Positions 1 through 5,716 of a stretch of DNA of 6,281 nt are shown piece by piece. The position numbers were made by a program, and so were the translations under genes. Every line of letters starts with the position of its first letter. Position 1 is the stretch's first letter. Below the pieces are notes generated by a model. That model had not been told where the DNA came from and searched no databases. It was given only the letters and a program-made list of their open reading frames with translations. The stretch is from positions 1 to 6,281 of the forward strand of contig JAJRAG010000087.1 in NCBI GenBank assembly GCA_028682925.1. The letters run 5' to 3'. The DNA is from Methanomassiliicoccales archaeon. GTDB lineage: Archaea; Thermoplasmatota; Thermoplasmata; Methanomassiliicoccales; JACIVX01.

Positions 1-930
1 CCTTATCGGGTCCCTCAGTCTTATCAAACGCTTTGCGGGACCTGGAATGGATCCATGGATCAGCATGTAGGGATTGGACACTTCACCATAGTGCAGGAAT
101 CCACCCTTCGGCGTCACTTCGCTTCCATTTTCTCCAATCTTGAGGACCCTTTTGTTGAATTCGGTTCTTTGGTGGTAACCTTGCTGACCCGATTGAGGTA
201 CGGTAGGTCTGACATATCCCGGTCTTTTGGGGCCCAACGTACCTATCATCCTGCTGTGTTTGCTGTTCTTGTGGGACAACAGTTTGACTCCCCATCTCTT
301 GACAGCACCTTGGAATCCCTTTCCTTTGGTGACCGCTGCAATATCTATCATCAAACCTTCCTTTATGAAATCTGTAATCTTGATTTCCTTGCCAAGCAAC
401 GACCTGGCGTAATCAATCCTTCCTGCGATCGTGCCTCCCCCGATTCGCAGCTCCATCATCTCCGGCATCTTCTTTGGCACTCCCTTGACCAATACTGGCT
501 GAGTGTAGGCGAGGAGCCTGACATCCTCGACATCCGTGCCATTGAGTTTATCCCAGGCTTTGTCAGAATCGTAATTCTTTGGGATCGGGAGCAGTCGGGC
601 CAGAGTTTCGTCGACACCGTTCGACCATACCTCACCGACTGTTCGAAGGCCGTAGCGCGTGTTCTCGTACAATCTGACCGCCGCGACCTTCATCGGCGGC
701 ACTTCCAACACCGTCACCGGAATCTGGACCTCTTGGCCGGAGGTGTTGCTCGTGGGACGGTAGTCAACCAAGAAGGCGTGTGTCATACCCGCCTTGTAAC
801 CCGCGAACCCCTGAACCCTAGGCCCATCATCTATCTCAGGCCAGGCGTCGAGACGCGGGAACGGTCGCTGCGCTCTCTTTCTAGGCGAAAACGCCTTTGA
901 ACCCTTCCTTGGACGTCGTTTGTTCGACAT
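1..930 (-). CDS. rpl3: 50S ribosomal protein L3 (archaeal uL3), C-terminus cut by window edge
   Basis: Large-subunit ribosomal protein uL3, which binds 23S rRNA and reaches into the peptidyl transferase centre. The minus frame is open from the ATG at 930-928 to the window edge, giving 310 residues. Archaeal L3 is usually about 330-350 residues, so roughly the last 20-40 are missing. The N-terminus (MSNKRRPRKGSKAFSPRKRA) is the typical basic archaeal L3 start, and PRLDAWP follows. The core is unmistakable: GYKAGMTHAF (44-53), VTKGKGFQGAVKRWG (200-214), IGTLGPKRPG (229-238), VPQSGQQGYHQRTEFNKRV (244-262) and HGSIPGPAKR (292-301). RWG at 212-214 belongs to the loop near the peptidyl transferase centre. 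AGGGAG at 940-935 is a good Shine-Dalgarno four bases before the ATG. In archaea this gene normally opens the L3-L4-L23-L2 operon, which would continue left of the window. The plus-strand reading across this stretch is only its shadow. Confidence 0.97.
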   Translation of the reverse strand, partial: MSNKRRPRKGSKAFSPRKRAQRPFPRLDAWPEIDDGPRVQGFAGYKAGMTHAFLVDYRPTSNTSGQEVQIPVTVLEVPPMKVAAVRLYENTRYGLRTVGEVWSNGVDETLARLLPIPKNYDSDKAWDKLNGTDVEDVRLLAYTQPVLVKGVPKKMPEMMELRIGGGTIAGRIDYARSLLGKEIKITDFIKEGLMIDIAAVTKGKGFQGAVKRWGVKLLSHKNSKHSRMIGTLGPKRPGYVRPTVPQSGQQGYHQRTEFNKRVLKIGENGSEVTPKGGFLHYGEVSNPYMLIHGSIPGPAKRLIRLRDPIR

Positions 931-1027
931 GATTCTCCCTCTTTCTGGAGGTGAGAGAATCCACTCTCTTCCGCTAACGTTCGATTCTGACTGCCGTTGA
1001 GGTTCTCACTCTCGACCGTGACGCCGC

Positions 1028-1059
1028 TTTCCCTGCCAAAACCGCGTAAAGGAGGGAAA
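1028..1059 (-). promoter_or_regulatory. Stem-loop in the rpl3 leader
   Basis: TTTCCCT at 1028-1034 and AGGGAAA at 1053-1059 are perfect reverse complements, giving a 7-bp stem with an 18-base loop. It lies about 100 bases before the rpl3 ATG, inside the leader predicted from the upstream TATA box. No T-run follows on the minus strand, so a simple terminator is unlikely. A regulatory or purely structural role is inferred. A stem this short can arise by chance. Confidence 0.3.
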
Positions 1060-1140
1060 CTGGGGTGCTCGATGCATTGCCCAAGACGTCTGGTCGAACG
1101 TCCTCAGTGCGTTCAGCGACTTCTTGCATAATGATAATCA

Positions 1141-1148
1141 TATTTAAG
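1141..1148 (-). promoter_or_regulatory. TATA box for rpl3
   Basis: The minus strand reads CTTAAATA, a near-consensus archaeal TATA element in a locally AT-rich patch within otherwise GC-richer sequence. Transcription would start about 25 bases downstream, near 1118-1120, leaving a leader of about 188 bases before the rpl3 ATG. No equally good box lies closer to the gene. The purine-rich BRE normally found just upstream is not obvious. Confidence 0.6.
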
Positions 1149-1171
1149 CTATGCGGTAAGTGGTAGCGAGG

Positions 1172-1198
1172 CGGATCACGATTGGCTTCCTAGATCCG
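1172..1198. repeat. Inverted repeat CGGATC-N15-GATCCG
   Basis: CGGATC at 1172-1177 pairs perfectly with GATCCG at 1193-1198 around a 15-base loop. It lies downstream of the DUF5611-like gene and upstream of the rpl3 TATA box. It could help end the upstream transcript or be an operator for rpl3, but there is no T-run after it, so neither role is shown. Chance is a real alternative. Confidence 0.3.
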
Positions 1199-1253
1199 TG
1201 GAAATGGACCCTCTTTCCCGGGCTTCTGCCACCATTCTAAACGGGATAGTATC

Positions 1254-1574
1254 TCAGAGCTTTCCTTCCTTGGCTTTCTTCTGCAAACGGTCCCTCCGTT
1301 GCTTTGAGGTGAAACCTGTGGCTCTCTCGAGAAAGAAGTTGAATCTTCTAATCGTCTCCGAGGCCACCTCGCCAGGTACGCCCGGGTCGGTCTGCGTCTT
1401 GACGAGAAGAGTGGTCTTATCCAATACCTTCGACTCGATGCGGGTCAAAGCTCCGTACGAGGAGGCGAACAAATCCCCTTCACGTGCCACTTCACCGAAT
1501 ACCTCGCTCAAAATGTTCTTCAGACCTTCTCCTTCGATTTCTGAATAGTGTCCTTTCTTGATTTCGTATTCCAA
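1254..1574 (-). CDS. Small conserved archaeal protein, DUF5611-like
   Basis: A 106-residue soluble protein with no signal peptide or membrane segment. It starts MEYEIKKGHY, has a central SSYGALTRIESKVL block (38-51) followed by a threonine-rich strand (TTLLVKTQTDP), and ends with RRFNFFLERATGFTSKQRRD and a lysine-rich tail. This layout, especially a KKGHY-type start, SYGAL and RRF..FLE.ATG..KQR, matches my recollection of the archaeal DUF5611 family, whose function is unknown. I assign it from memory of the pattern only. The start is TTG: the in-frame stop upstream (a TAG in 1611-1619) leaves no ATG or GTG. GGGGGT at 1587-1582 is a usable Shine-Dalgarno seven bases before it. It follows RaSEA by 49 bases on the same strand and is probably co-transcribed with it, which hints at but does not prove a link to tRNA modification. 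Confidence 0.8.
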   Translation of the reverse strand: MEYEIKKGHYSEIEGEGLKNILSEVFGEVAREGDLFASSYGALTRIESKVLDKTTLLVKTQTDPGVPGEVASETIRRFNFFLERATGFTSKQRRDRLQKKAKEGKL

Positions 1575-1623
1575 TCTCGCTACCCCCGATTTCCTCTCTC
1601 GACGATCGGTCTATTGGGGACCT

Positions 1624-2616
1624 TCATTCCAGATCATGTGCACCGCTGAGGTATCTGGGCACGTCTACGGACGTGCTCATGACGTCTTGTGTTTCGGTCA
1701 AGGTTCTCCACTCTATCATGCATTCGCAGCGGCTCTGACCGAACTCTGATGGATCCTGTGAGAAAGTGAACCGCTGGATATCTTCAAGTACCTTTCTGTC
1801 GCATTTCCCGCAATTGTGCGTCCCTCTCGGGGTTCCTCCTCCACTGGGCGAGGAAAAGACCCTCGTTTCGTTGTACTTCCCCGTCGTCTTCAGCACCTCA
1901 ACCAGCGACCAGAGCCAAGGTGGCCTATAATCGCCTCTTCGCCACAGCCCCTCAACCAGTGTGTTCTTCTGCACATTCACTGGGTTTATTGACACGCTCT
2001 CCGAGAATCGAGATGCAAACAAGACGGACCGCTTCACATCTTCGATACTCTGACGCTCGGTCAAGAAGGGAGGTTTCATCAGCAAGTATGTTCTAAGTGG
2101 GATGCCCCTTTCTACAAGCATCTCAGCAGCTCTTGCATACTCTCCCACCGAGAAACCCTTCCTTATACAGTTATCTAACACAGCGTCATTGGAGCTCTCT
2201 AGGCCGATTGCCACGGAAATCCTGTCTGCTTGGAATTGGTCTAGTGCCTTCTCGGTCACGAACTCAGGGCGAGTCTCGAAGAGGATTCTACGGGCGCCTG
2301 GGAAAGCGTTCAAAACATCATCTATGAACTCGACCGGTATCTCTCGTCTATCGAGGAAGCTGCCCGAATTGTATATCTTCACCAGATCCTCATCTTTGTA
2401 GGAGGCCAACGCCTTATTCAATTGGGCTCTTAGGTCCTCCAAACCAACCCGTTGCTCGCTAGCAGTATTGTAGCCGCACATCGTACAGCCACGTTCTCGG
2501 GACCACCAGCATCCGATCGTTCTGAGAATGACAACAAAGGCCCTGACTCTTGCCTTCTCGATTACGTCTTCCTCTTTCCACACGGACACCGGTGATGCTG
2601 TGCTATCGAAGGACAT
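1624..2616 (-). CDS. raSEA: Archaeosine biosynthesis radical SAM protein RaSEA
   Basis: Radical SAM enzyme that works with ArcS to make archaeosine at position 15 of archaeal tRNAs. ArcS attaches lysine to preQ0 in tRNA, and RaSEA cleaves the lysine adduct to give the G+ base. The protein has 330 residues, normal for the family. The radical SAM cluster motif is C36-x7-C44-x2-C47 within GCWWSRERGCTMCGYN, the spaced form typical of this family rather than CxxxCxxC. Other family blocks are IYNSGSFLDRREIP (81-94), FETRPEFVTEKAL (113-125), GLESSNDAVLDNCIRKGF (138-155), LRTYLLMKPPFLTE (174-187) and SINPVNVQKNTLVEGLWRRG (209-228). The C-terminal part has four more cysteines (C269, C272, C297, C299) that could bind a metal. 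ArcS is not in the window. The ATG at 2616 lacks a strong Shine-Dalgarno. It is divergent from the flavoprotein gene and leads a probable two-gene unit with the DUF5611-like gene. Confidence 0.92.
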   Translation of the reverse strand: MSFDSTASPVSVWKEEDVIEKARVRAFVVILRTIGCWWSRERGCTMCGYNTASEQRVGLEDLRAQLNKALASYKDEDLVKIYNSGSFLDRREIPVEFIDDVLNAFPGARRILFETRPEFVTEKALDQFQADRISVAIGLESSNDAVLDNCIRKGFSVGEYARAAEMLVERGIPLRTYLLMKPPFLTERQSIEDVKRSVLFASRFSESVSINPVNVQKNTLVEGLWRRGDYRPPWLWSLVEVLKTTGKYNETRVFSSPSGGGTPRGTHNCGKCDRKVLEDIQRFTFSQDPSEFGQSRCECMIEWRTLTETQDVMSTSVDVPRYLSGAHDLE

Positions 2617-2667
2617 TCACATCTTCAAACAATGAAACTAGACTGAGCCTTTTGAATGTTTGCTGTC

Positions 2668-2676
2668 GATTTAATC
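2668..2676 (-). promoter_or_regulatory. Possible TATA box for RaSEA
   Basis: The minus strand reads GATTAAATC, an AT-rich TATA-like element whose centre is 56 bases before the RaSEA ATG. Transcription would begin near 2647 with a leader of about 30 bases. The match to the consensus is moderate. The heptamer AGTCTAG occurs right before this box and again near the predicted start (2682-2676 and 2644-2638 on the minus strand). Confidence 0.4.
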
Positions 2677-2683
2677 TAGACTA

Positions 2684-2701
2684 TGATAGTGAATTCTATC
2701 A
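2684..2701. promoter_or_regulatory. Inverted repeat TGATAG-TGAATT-CTATCA, candidate operator
   Basis: TGATAG (2684-2689) and CTATCA (2696-2701) are perfect reverse complements around a six-base spacer, the size and symmetry of a site for a dimeric helix-turn-helix regulator. It lies in the divergent region between RaSEA and the flavoprotein gene, just upstream of the RaSEA TATA-like box and about 90 bases upstream of the flavoprotein TATA box. Its role is inferred from position and symmetry only. Confidence 0.35.
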
Positions 2702-2787
2702 GCGTAGTTGGACCAGAAAGGTATTGATGGTCAGCGGGATCCATGCTAGTCCATTCCATTCATCCAGACTGGGTCAAACTGCGAATA

Positions 2788-2796
2788 ATTTAATAT
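2788..2796 (+). promoter_or_regulatory. TATA box for the flavoprotein gene
   Basis: The plus strand reads ATTTAATAT (2788-2796) after an AT-rich lead-in. Its centre is about 25 bases before 2817, which puts the transcript start at or near the A residues at 2818-2819. The transcript would then begin just before GAGGGTG, which can act as Shine-Dalgarno for the GTG at 2833. Confidence 0.6.
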
Positions 2797-2823
2797 GTAG
2801 ATAGGGCATCACCCCGCAAGAGG

Positions 2824-4182
2824 GTGTTACCTGTGGGAAGGAAAGTAATTGTCATAGGTAGCGGCGCCGCGGGAATGCATGCCGCTTCGACTGCAAGAGA
2901 GAAGAACAAGGAAGCTGAAGTAACCGTATTCACGGAGGACGAGCACGTCGCGTATTCTCCGTGTGCGATACCATTTGTCCTTGAAGGCAAGATAAAGAGC
3001 TTTGAGAGTATCGTGATGCACACTCCTGAATTCTATCAGAAGGAACGGAATATCTCGGTCCTTACGAAGACAAAGGTGACCGCTGTGGATATGGATAAGA
3101 AGGTAGTGACAGTTGCAGATGGCAAGACCCATCAGTACGATTCGCTAGTCGTTGCCACTGGAGGTACGGTCTTCGTTCCGCCAGTGGAAGGATCGAAGCT
3201 TCCAGGCGTGTTCACGGTCAGGACAGTCAATGACGGCAAGGCAATACAGAAAGCGATGAAGGGTGCGAAGTCAGTCGTTGTTGCCGGGGCGGGAGTGATT
3301 GGGCTGGAAATGGCAGTCGGGCTGAAACATGCTGGGTTGAGTGTTACCGTTATTGAAATGTTTCCTCAGGTCATCCCACGCATATTCGACTCTGACATGG
3401 CCGCCATGGTGCAAGAGTATTGCGAGACGCTGGGAATCAAGTTCATTCTGAACGTCCCGATCGGAGCGATAAAAGGGGATGGCAAGGTCGAGAAGGTCGT
3501 CGCGGGCAACGTAGAGTACGCATGCGATTTCGTTATCATGTCTACTGGTGTGAGAGCGAACCTAGATATTCCAAACCAGATGGGTTTGGACGTGGGACCC
3601 CTCGGAGCGGTGAGAACAAGTCCGACCCTGCAACCCTACAAGAAGGGGAGGCTCGTGAAGGACGTGTACCTGGCTGGAGACGTCATAATGTGCGAGAGTT
3701 CGGTCGTACCCGGGCCGACCATGAGTCAACTTGGATCTAGCGCGTTGAGGCAGGGGCGGGTCGCTGGAATAAACGCCGCGGGTGGGTATGCATACTATCC
3801 TGGCGTTGCGAGCGCGTTCATTAGTAGGATCGGTGAGATTGAGGCTGGCGGTACAGGATTATCCAGAGGACTGGCTGATTATTACGGTCTCAACTACGTC
3901 GAAGGGAAAGCAAGCGGATTGACAAGGGCGAGATACTATCCTGGTGGAAAGAAGATTACGGTGAAGATGTTGGTGGACAAGGACAGCCACAAGATTCTTG
4001 GTTCTCAGATCGTCGGTGGCGAGGAAGTCACCGGCCGTGTGAACTGGGTCACTGCAGCCATCATCAAGGGTACGACTGTTGAAGAGTTTGTCACCGCCTT
4101 CGAAAACGCGTACTGTCCACCGACCTCTATGGTAATGGATATTGTGAATATTGCAGCCGAGGATGCAGCGAAGAAGCTTTAA
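2824..4182 (+). CDS. Class III FAD/NAD(P)-dependent disulfide reductase (CoA-disulfide reductase / NADH oxidase / sulfur reductase family)
   Basis: Flavoprotein that uses NAD(P)H to reduce a thiol, disulfide, persulfide or oxygen through a single redox-active cysteine. It has 452 residues, the family's normal length, and is predicted cytoplasmic. The first dinucleotide-binding motif is VIGSGAAGMHAA (10-21) for FAD. The active-site cysteine is C47 in AYSPCAIPF, matching the family's C[GA]LP[YF] pattern. ATGG is at 111-114, the NAD(P)H-binding motif VVVAGAGVIGLEMAVGL at 151-167, and the second FAD motif DVYLAGDVI at 280-288. Residues from about 330 form the dimerisation domain, including KMLVDKDSHKILGSQIVGG (381-399) and AYCPPTS (429-435), where Y430 aligns with the catalytic partner-subunit tyrosine of CoA-disulfide reductases. 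The exact substrate cannot be read from sequence. The start is GTG at 2824 or, better spaced after GAGGGTG, GTG at 2833. It is followed 35 bases later by a ubiquitin-like gene, suggesting shared sulfur chemistry. Confidence 0.9.
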   Translation: MLPVGRKVIVIGSGAAGMHAASTAREKNKEAEVTVFTEDEHVAYSPCAIPFVLEGKIKSFESIVMHTPEFYQKERNISVLTKTKVTAVDMDKKVVTVADGKTHQYDSLVVATGGTVFVPPVEGSKLPGVFTVRTVNDGKAIQKAMKGAKSVVVAGAGVIGLEMAVGLKHAGLSVTVIEMFPQVIPRIFDSDMAAMVQEYCETLGIKFILNVPIGAIKGDGKVEKVVAGNVEYACDFVIMSTGVRANLDIPNQMGLDVGPLGAVRTSPTLQPYKKGRLVKDVYLAGDVIMCESSVVPGPTMSQLGSSALRQGRVAGINAAGGYAYYPGVASAFISRIGEIEAGGTGLSRGLADYYGLNYVEGKASGLTRARYYPGGKKITVKMLVDKDSHKILGSQIVGGEEVTGRVNWVTAAIIKGTTVEEFVTAFENAYCPPTSMVMDIVNIAAEDAAKKL

Positions 4183-4217
4183 GTGCTTGTCCTGAACTAG
4201 ATTTGAAGGGACAGGGT

Positions 4218-4502
4218 ATGACGATCGTGACTTTGAGAACGTTCGGACACATCGGCACCACAATCGGGGCGACCGAGTTGAAGGTTGACGTCGCCGGCGA
4301 CACTGTGAAGTATCTTCTGGATACCTTGGTCAGGAAGGTAGGAGATAGACTCCACAAGATACTCTATCCAAAGGGGGACCAGTTGTCGGAGCTTTTGTAC
4401 ATATTGGTCAATGGTCGGAACATCAGGCACATCAACGGCCTTGAGACCGAGCTGAAGGATGGTGATGTCGTGTCTCTGTTCCCAGTGACGGCGGGTGGTT
4501 AG
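4218..4502 (+). CDS. Ubiquitin-like small archaeal modifier protein / MoaD-ThiS family sulfur carrier
   Basis: A 94-residue beta-grasp protein ending in Gly-Gly, the tail that an E1-like enzyme adenylates so that the protein can form a thiocarboxylate or be joined to lysines. It starts MTIVTLRTFG (a typical first strand), has a hydrophobic helix region (TVKYLLDTLVRKVG), then LLYILVNGRNI, GLETELKDGDVVSLFP and VTAGG at the very end. These are the standard SAMP/MoaD landmarks. MoaD-like (molybdopterin), ThiS-like (thiamine) or tRNA-thiolation roles remain possible, because no E1, MoaE or thiamine gene is visible here. I chose ATG 4218, preceded by AGGG at 4207-4210 with seven bases spacing. The in-frame TTG at 4203 would add five residues (MKGQG) and lacks a Shine-Dalgarno. 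It sits 35 bases after the flavoprotein and is followed by a terminator-like hairpin, so the pair probably forms one operon. Confidence 0.87.
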   Translation: MTIVTLRTFGHIGTTIGATELKVDVAGDTVKYLLDTLVRKVGDRLHKILYPKGDQLSELLYILVNGRNIRHINGLETELKDGDVVSLFPVTAGG

Positions 4503-4518
4503 GCTAGGATGGATGGGC

Positions 4519-4549
4519 GAGCGGTCCCGCTCACAAACCGCCTATTTTT
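4519..4549 (+). terminator. Hairpin plus T-run after the ubiquitin-like gene
   Basis: GAGCG (4519-4523) and CGCTC (4528-4532) form a GC-rich stem around GTCC, and five T residues follow at 4545-4549. It lies 16 bases past the stop codon of the modifier gene and about 70 bases before the tyrS TATA box, where an operon end is expected. The 12-base gap between stem and T-run is longer than in bacterial intrinsic terminators. In archaea the T-run alone may suffice. Confidence 0.5.
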
Positions 4550-4619
4550 CTGATTCTTCGATTCCTCTACTCATTGATCAACCATATCGAACATTCGTCG
4601 CTCGACCAATTGCGAAGTG

Positions 4620-4627
4620 TTTTATAA
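4620..4627 (+). promoter_or_regulatory. tyrS: TATA box for tyrS
   Basis: TTTTATAA (4620-4627) is a good archaeal TATA element. The expected start about 25 bases downstream is near 4649, only a few bases before the ATG at 4655. This predicts an almost leaderless tyrS mRNA, which fits the absence of a Shine-Dalgarno there. Confidence 0.65.
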
Positions 4628-4654
4628 CCGTCTGGAGATTTTGCCTTGAGTGGT

Positions 4655-5695
4655 ATGGACAGCGAGAGGAAATTGGATCTGTTGATCAGGAACACAGAGG
4701 AGATCGTGACTACTGAAGAGCTTGGTGCGTTGATCGCCTCCGAGTCTTCCCCCAAGGGATACATAGGTTTCGAACCGTCCGGTCTAGTACATATTGGCTG
4801 GATGATTTGCACCGAGAAGATCAAGGATTTCGTGGAAGCCGGATTCAAGTTCACTGTCTTTTTCGCCGACTGGCACGCGTATATCAACGACAAGCTCGAA
4901 GGAGATATCGATCGCATTCGTACGTGTGCGAGGTATATGGAGGATTGCTTCGAAGCTCTCGGAGTGCCGCGTGAAAAGGTGTCCTTCAGATATGCTTCGG
5001 AGATAATGGACAACATCGAATACTGGGAGAAGGTAATCAAGATTGGGAAGGCGACGACATTGACGCGTGCGAAGAGAGCGCTGACAATAATGGGCAGACA
5101 GGAGGAGGAGGCCGAGATGGATTCCTCTAAGATCCTGTATCCATTGATGCAGGCCGCTGACATATTCGAGCTTGACCTCGATGTGGCATATGCCGGTCTG
5201 GATCAGCGAAGAGCTCACATGCTCGCGCGGGAAGCCGCGGAGAAACTCGGTTGGAAGAAGCCGGTCGCACTGCATACTCCGCTTCTTCCAGGTCTGAAAG
5301 GAATAGACAGAATGGATCCGGTCTCGACAAAGATGTCGAAGAGCGATCCGGATAGCGGAATACTCATACACGATTCGCCTGAAGACATTAAGCGGAAGAT
5401 CCACAAGGCCTTCTGCCCACCGACGGTCGAGGGAAATCCAGTTCTCGCGCTCTATCGGTTCATCATCTTCGACAGGCAGGAGTCCGTTCGAATTGACAGG
5501 CCCGAGAAATTCGGTGGTTCCGTGGAATTCGGCAGCTATGCGGACCTAGAATCCACGTACTCCGCCGGCGCTCTGCACCCGATGGACCTCAAGAATGGAG
5601 CTTCGGAATCGCTTGCGGACATACTTCAGCCAACTAGGGAGTACTTTGAGCGCAACCCGAGCAGATTTGATGAGATGAGGAGAATTCTTTCCTAG
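4655..5695 (+). CDS. tyrS: Tyrosyl-tRNA synthetase (archaeal type)
   Basis: Class I aminoacyl-tRNA synthetase that charges tRNA-Tyr in the cytoplasm. It has 346 residues from the ATG, a usual archaeal length. The N-terminal block YIGFEPSGLVHIGWM contains the HIGH-equivalent HIGW (46-49), and KMSKS is intact at 226-230. In YPLMQAAD the residues Y162, Q166 and D169 match the tyrosine-binding Y151, Q155 and D158 of the Methanocaldococcus jannaschii enzyme, which separates it from TrpRS. DVAYAGLDQRRAHMLARE follows, then AFCPPTVEGNP and the C-terminal LHPMDLKNGASESLADIL typical of archaeal TyrRS. HIGW, ALTIMG and QRRAHMLARE resemble the crenarchaeal form more than the M. jannaschii form. An in-frame TTG at 4646 would add three residues, but the TATA position and ATG favour 4655. 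The gene has its own promoter and faces a DHH phosphoesterase gene 29 bases downstream. Confidence 0.95.
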   Translation: MDSERKLDLLIRNTEEIVTTEELGALIASESSPKGYIGFEPSGLVHIGWMICTEKIKDFVEAGFKFTVFFADWHAYINDKLEGDIDRIRTCARYMEDCFEALGVPREKVSFRYASEIMDNIEYWEKVIKIGKATTLTRAKRALTIMGRQEEEAEMDSSKILYPLMQAADIFELDLDVAYAGLDQRRAHMLAREAAEKLGWKKPVALHTPLLPGLKGIDRMDPVSTKMSKSDPDSGILIHDSPEDIKRKIHKAFCPPTVEGNPVLALYRFIIFDRQESVRIDRPEKFGGSVEFGSYADLESTYSAGALHPMDLKNGASESLADILQPTREYFERNPSRFDEMRRILS

Positions 5696-5716
5696 TCTCC
5701 TGTCCTTTGCAGACAG

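Larger units (their letters stand above)
931..1253. other. Gene-free stretch upstream of rpl3: promoter and structured leader
   Basis: No convincing gene lies between the end of the DUF5611-like gene and rpl3. The stretch holds a TATA box for rpl3 (1141-1148), a 6-bp inverted repeat just upstream of it (1172-1198), and a 7-bp stem-loop in the probable leader (1028-1059). Two smaller inverted repeats are also present: GACGT/ACGTC (1085-1102) and GAGAG/CTCTC (953-968). A 51-codon minus-strand frame (974-1129) has ordinary-looking codons but starts upstream of the predicted transcript start and matches no family I recognise. I see no tRNA-like cloverleaf and no T-run of terminator type on the minus strand. 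Confidence 0.6.

Noticed and set aside
51..60. ATCCATGGAT palindrome
   Set aside because: It is inside rpl3 codons for ordinary L3 residues (LIHGSIPGP region). A 10-base palindrome is explained by coding sequence.
55..900. Long plus-strand open frame of 281 codons
   Set aside because: It is antisense to rpl3, which matches a universal ribosomal protein end to end. The plus-strand translation shows no recognisable domain and is a shadow.
947..954. Perfect Shine-Dalgarno GGAGGTGA on the plus strand
   Set aside because: No start codon follows at a suitable distance, and no plus-strand gene begins there. It lies in the leader of the opposite gene and is likely chance.
978..988. CGTTCGATTCT on the plus strand, similar to a tRNA T-loop/B-box
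   Set aside because: The flanking bases do not pair as a T-stem, and no acceptor, D or anticodon arms can be drawn around it.
2550..2804. Plus-strand frame of 84 codons spanning the start of RaSEA and the intergenic region
   Set aside because: It overlaps the RaSEA 5' end on the opposite strand, has no Shine-Dalgarno or family resemblance, and covers the divergent promoter region.
4784..5404. Long minus-strand open frames opposite tyrS (also 4567-5163)
   Set aside because: They are antisense to a clear tyrosyl-tRNA synthetase with intact HIGW and KMSKS motifs and have no recognisable domains.
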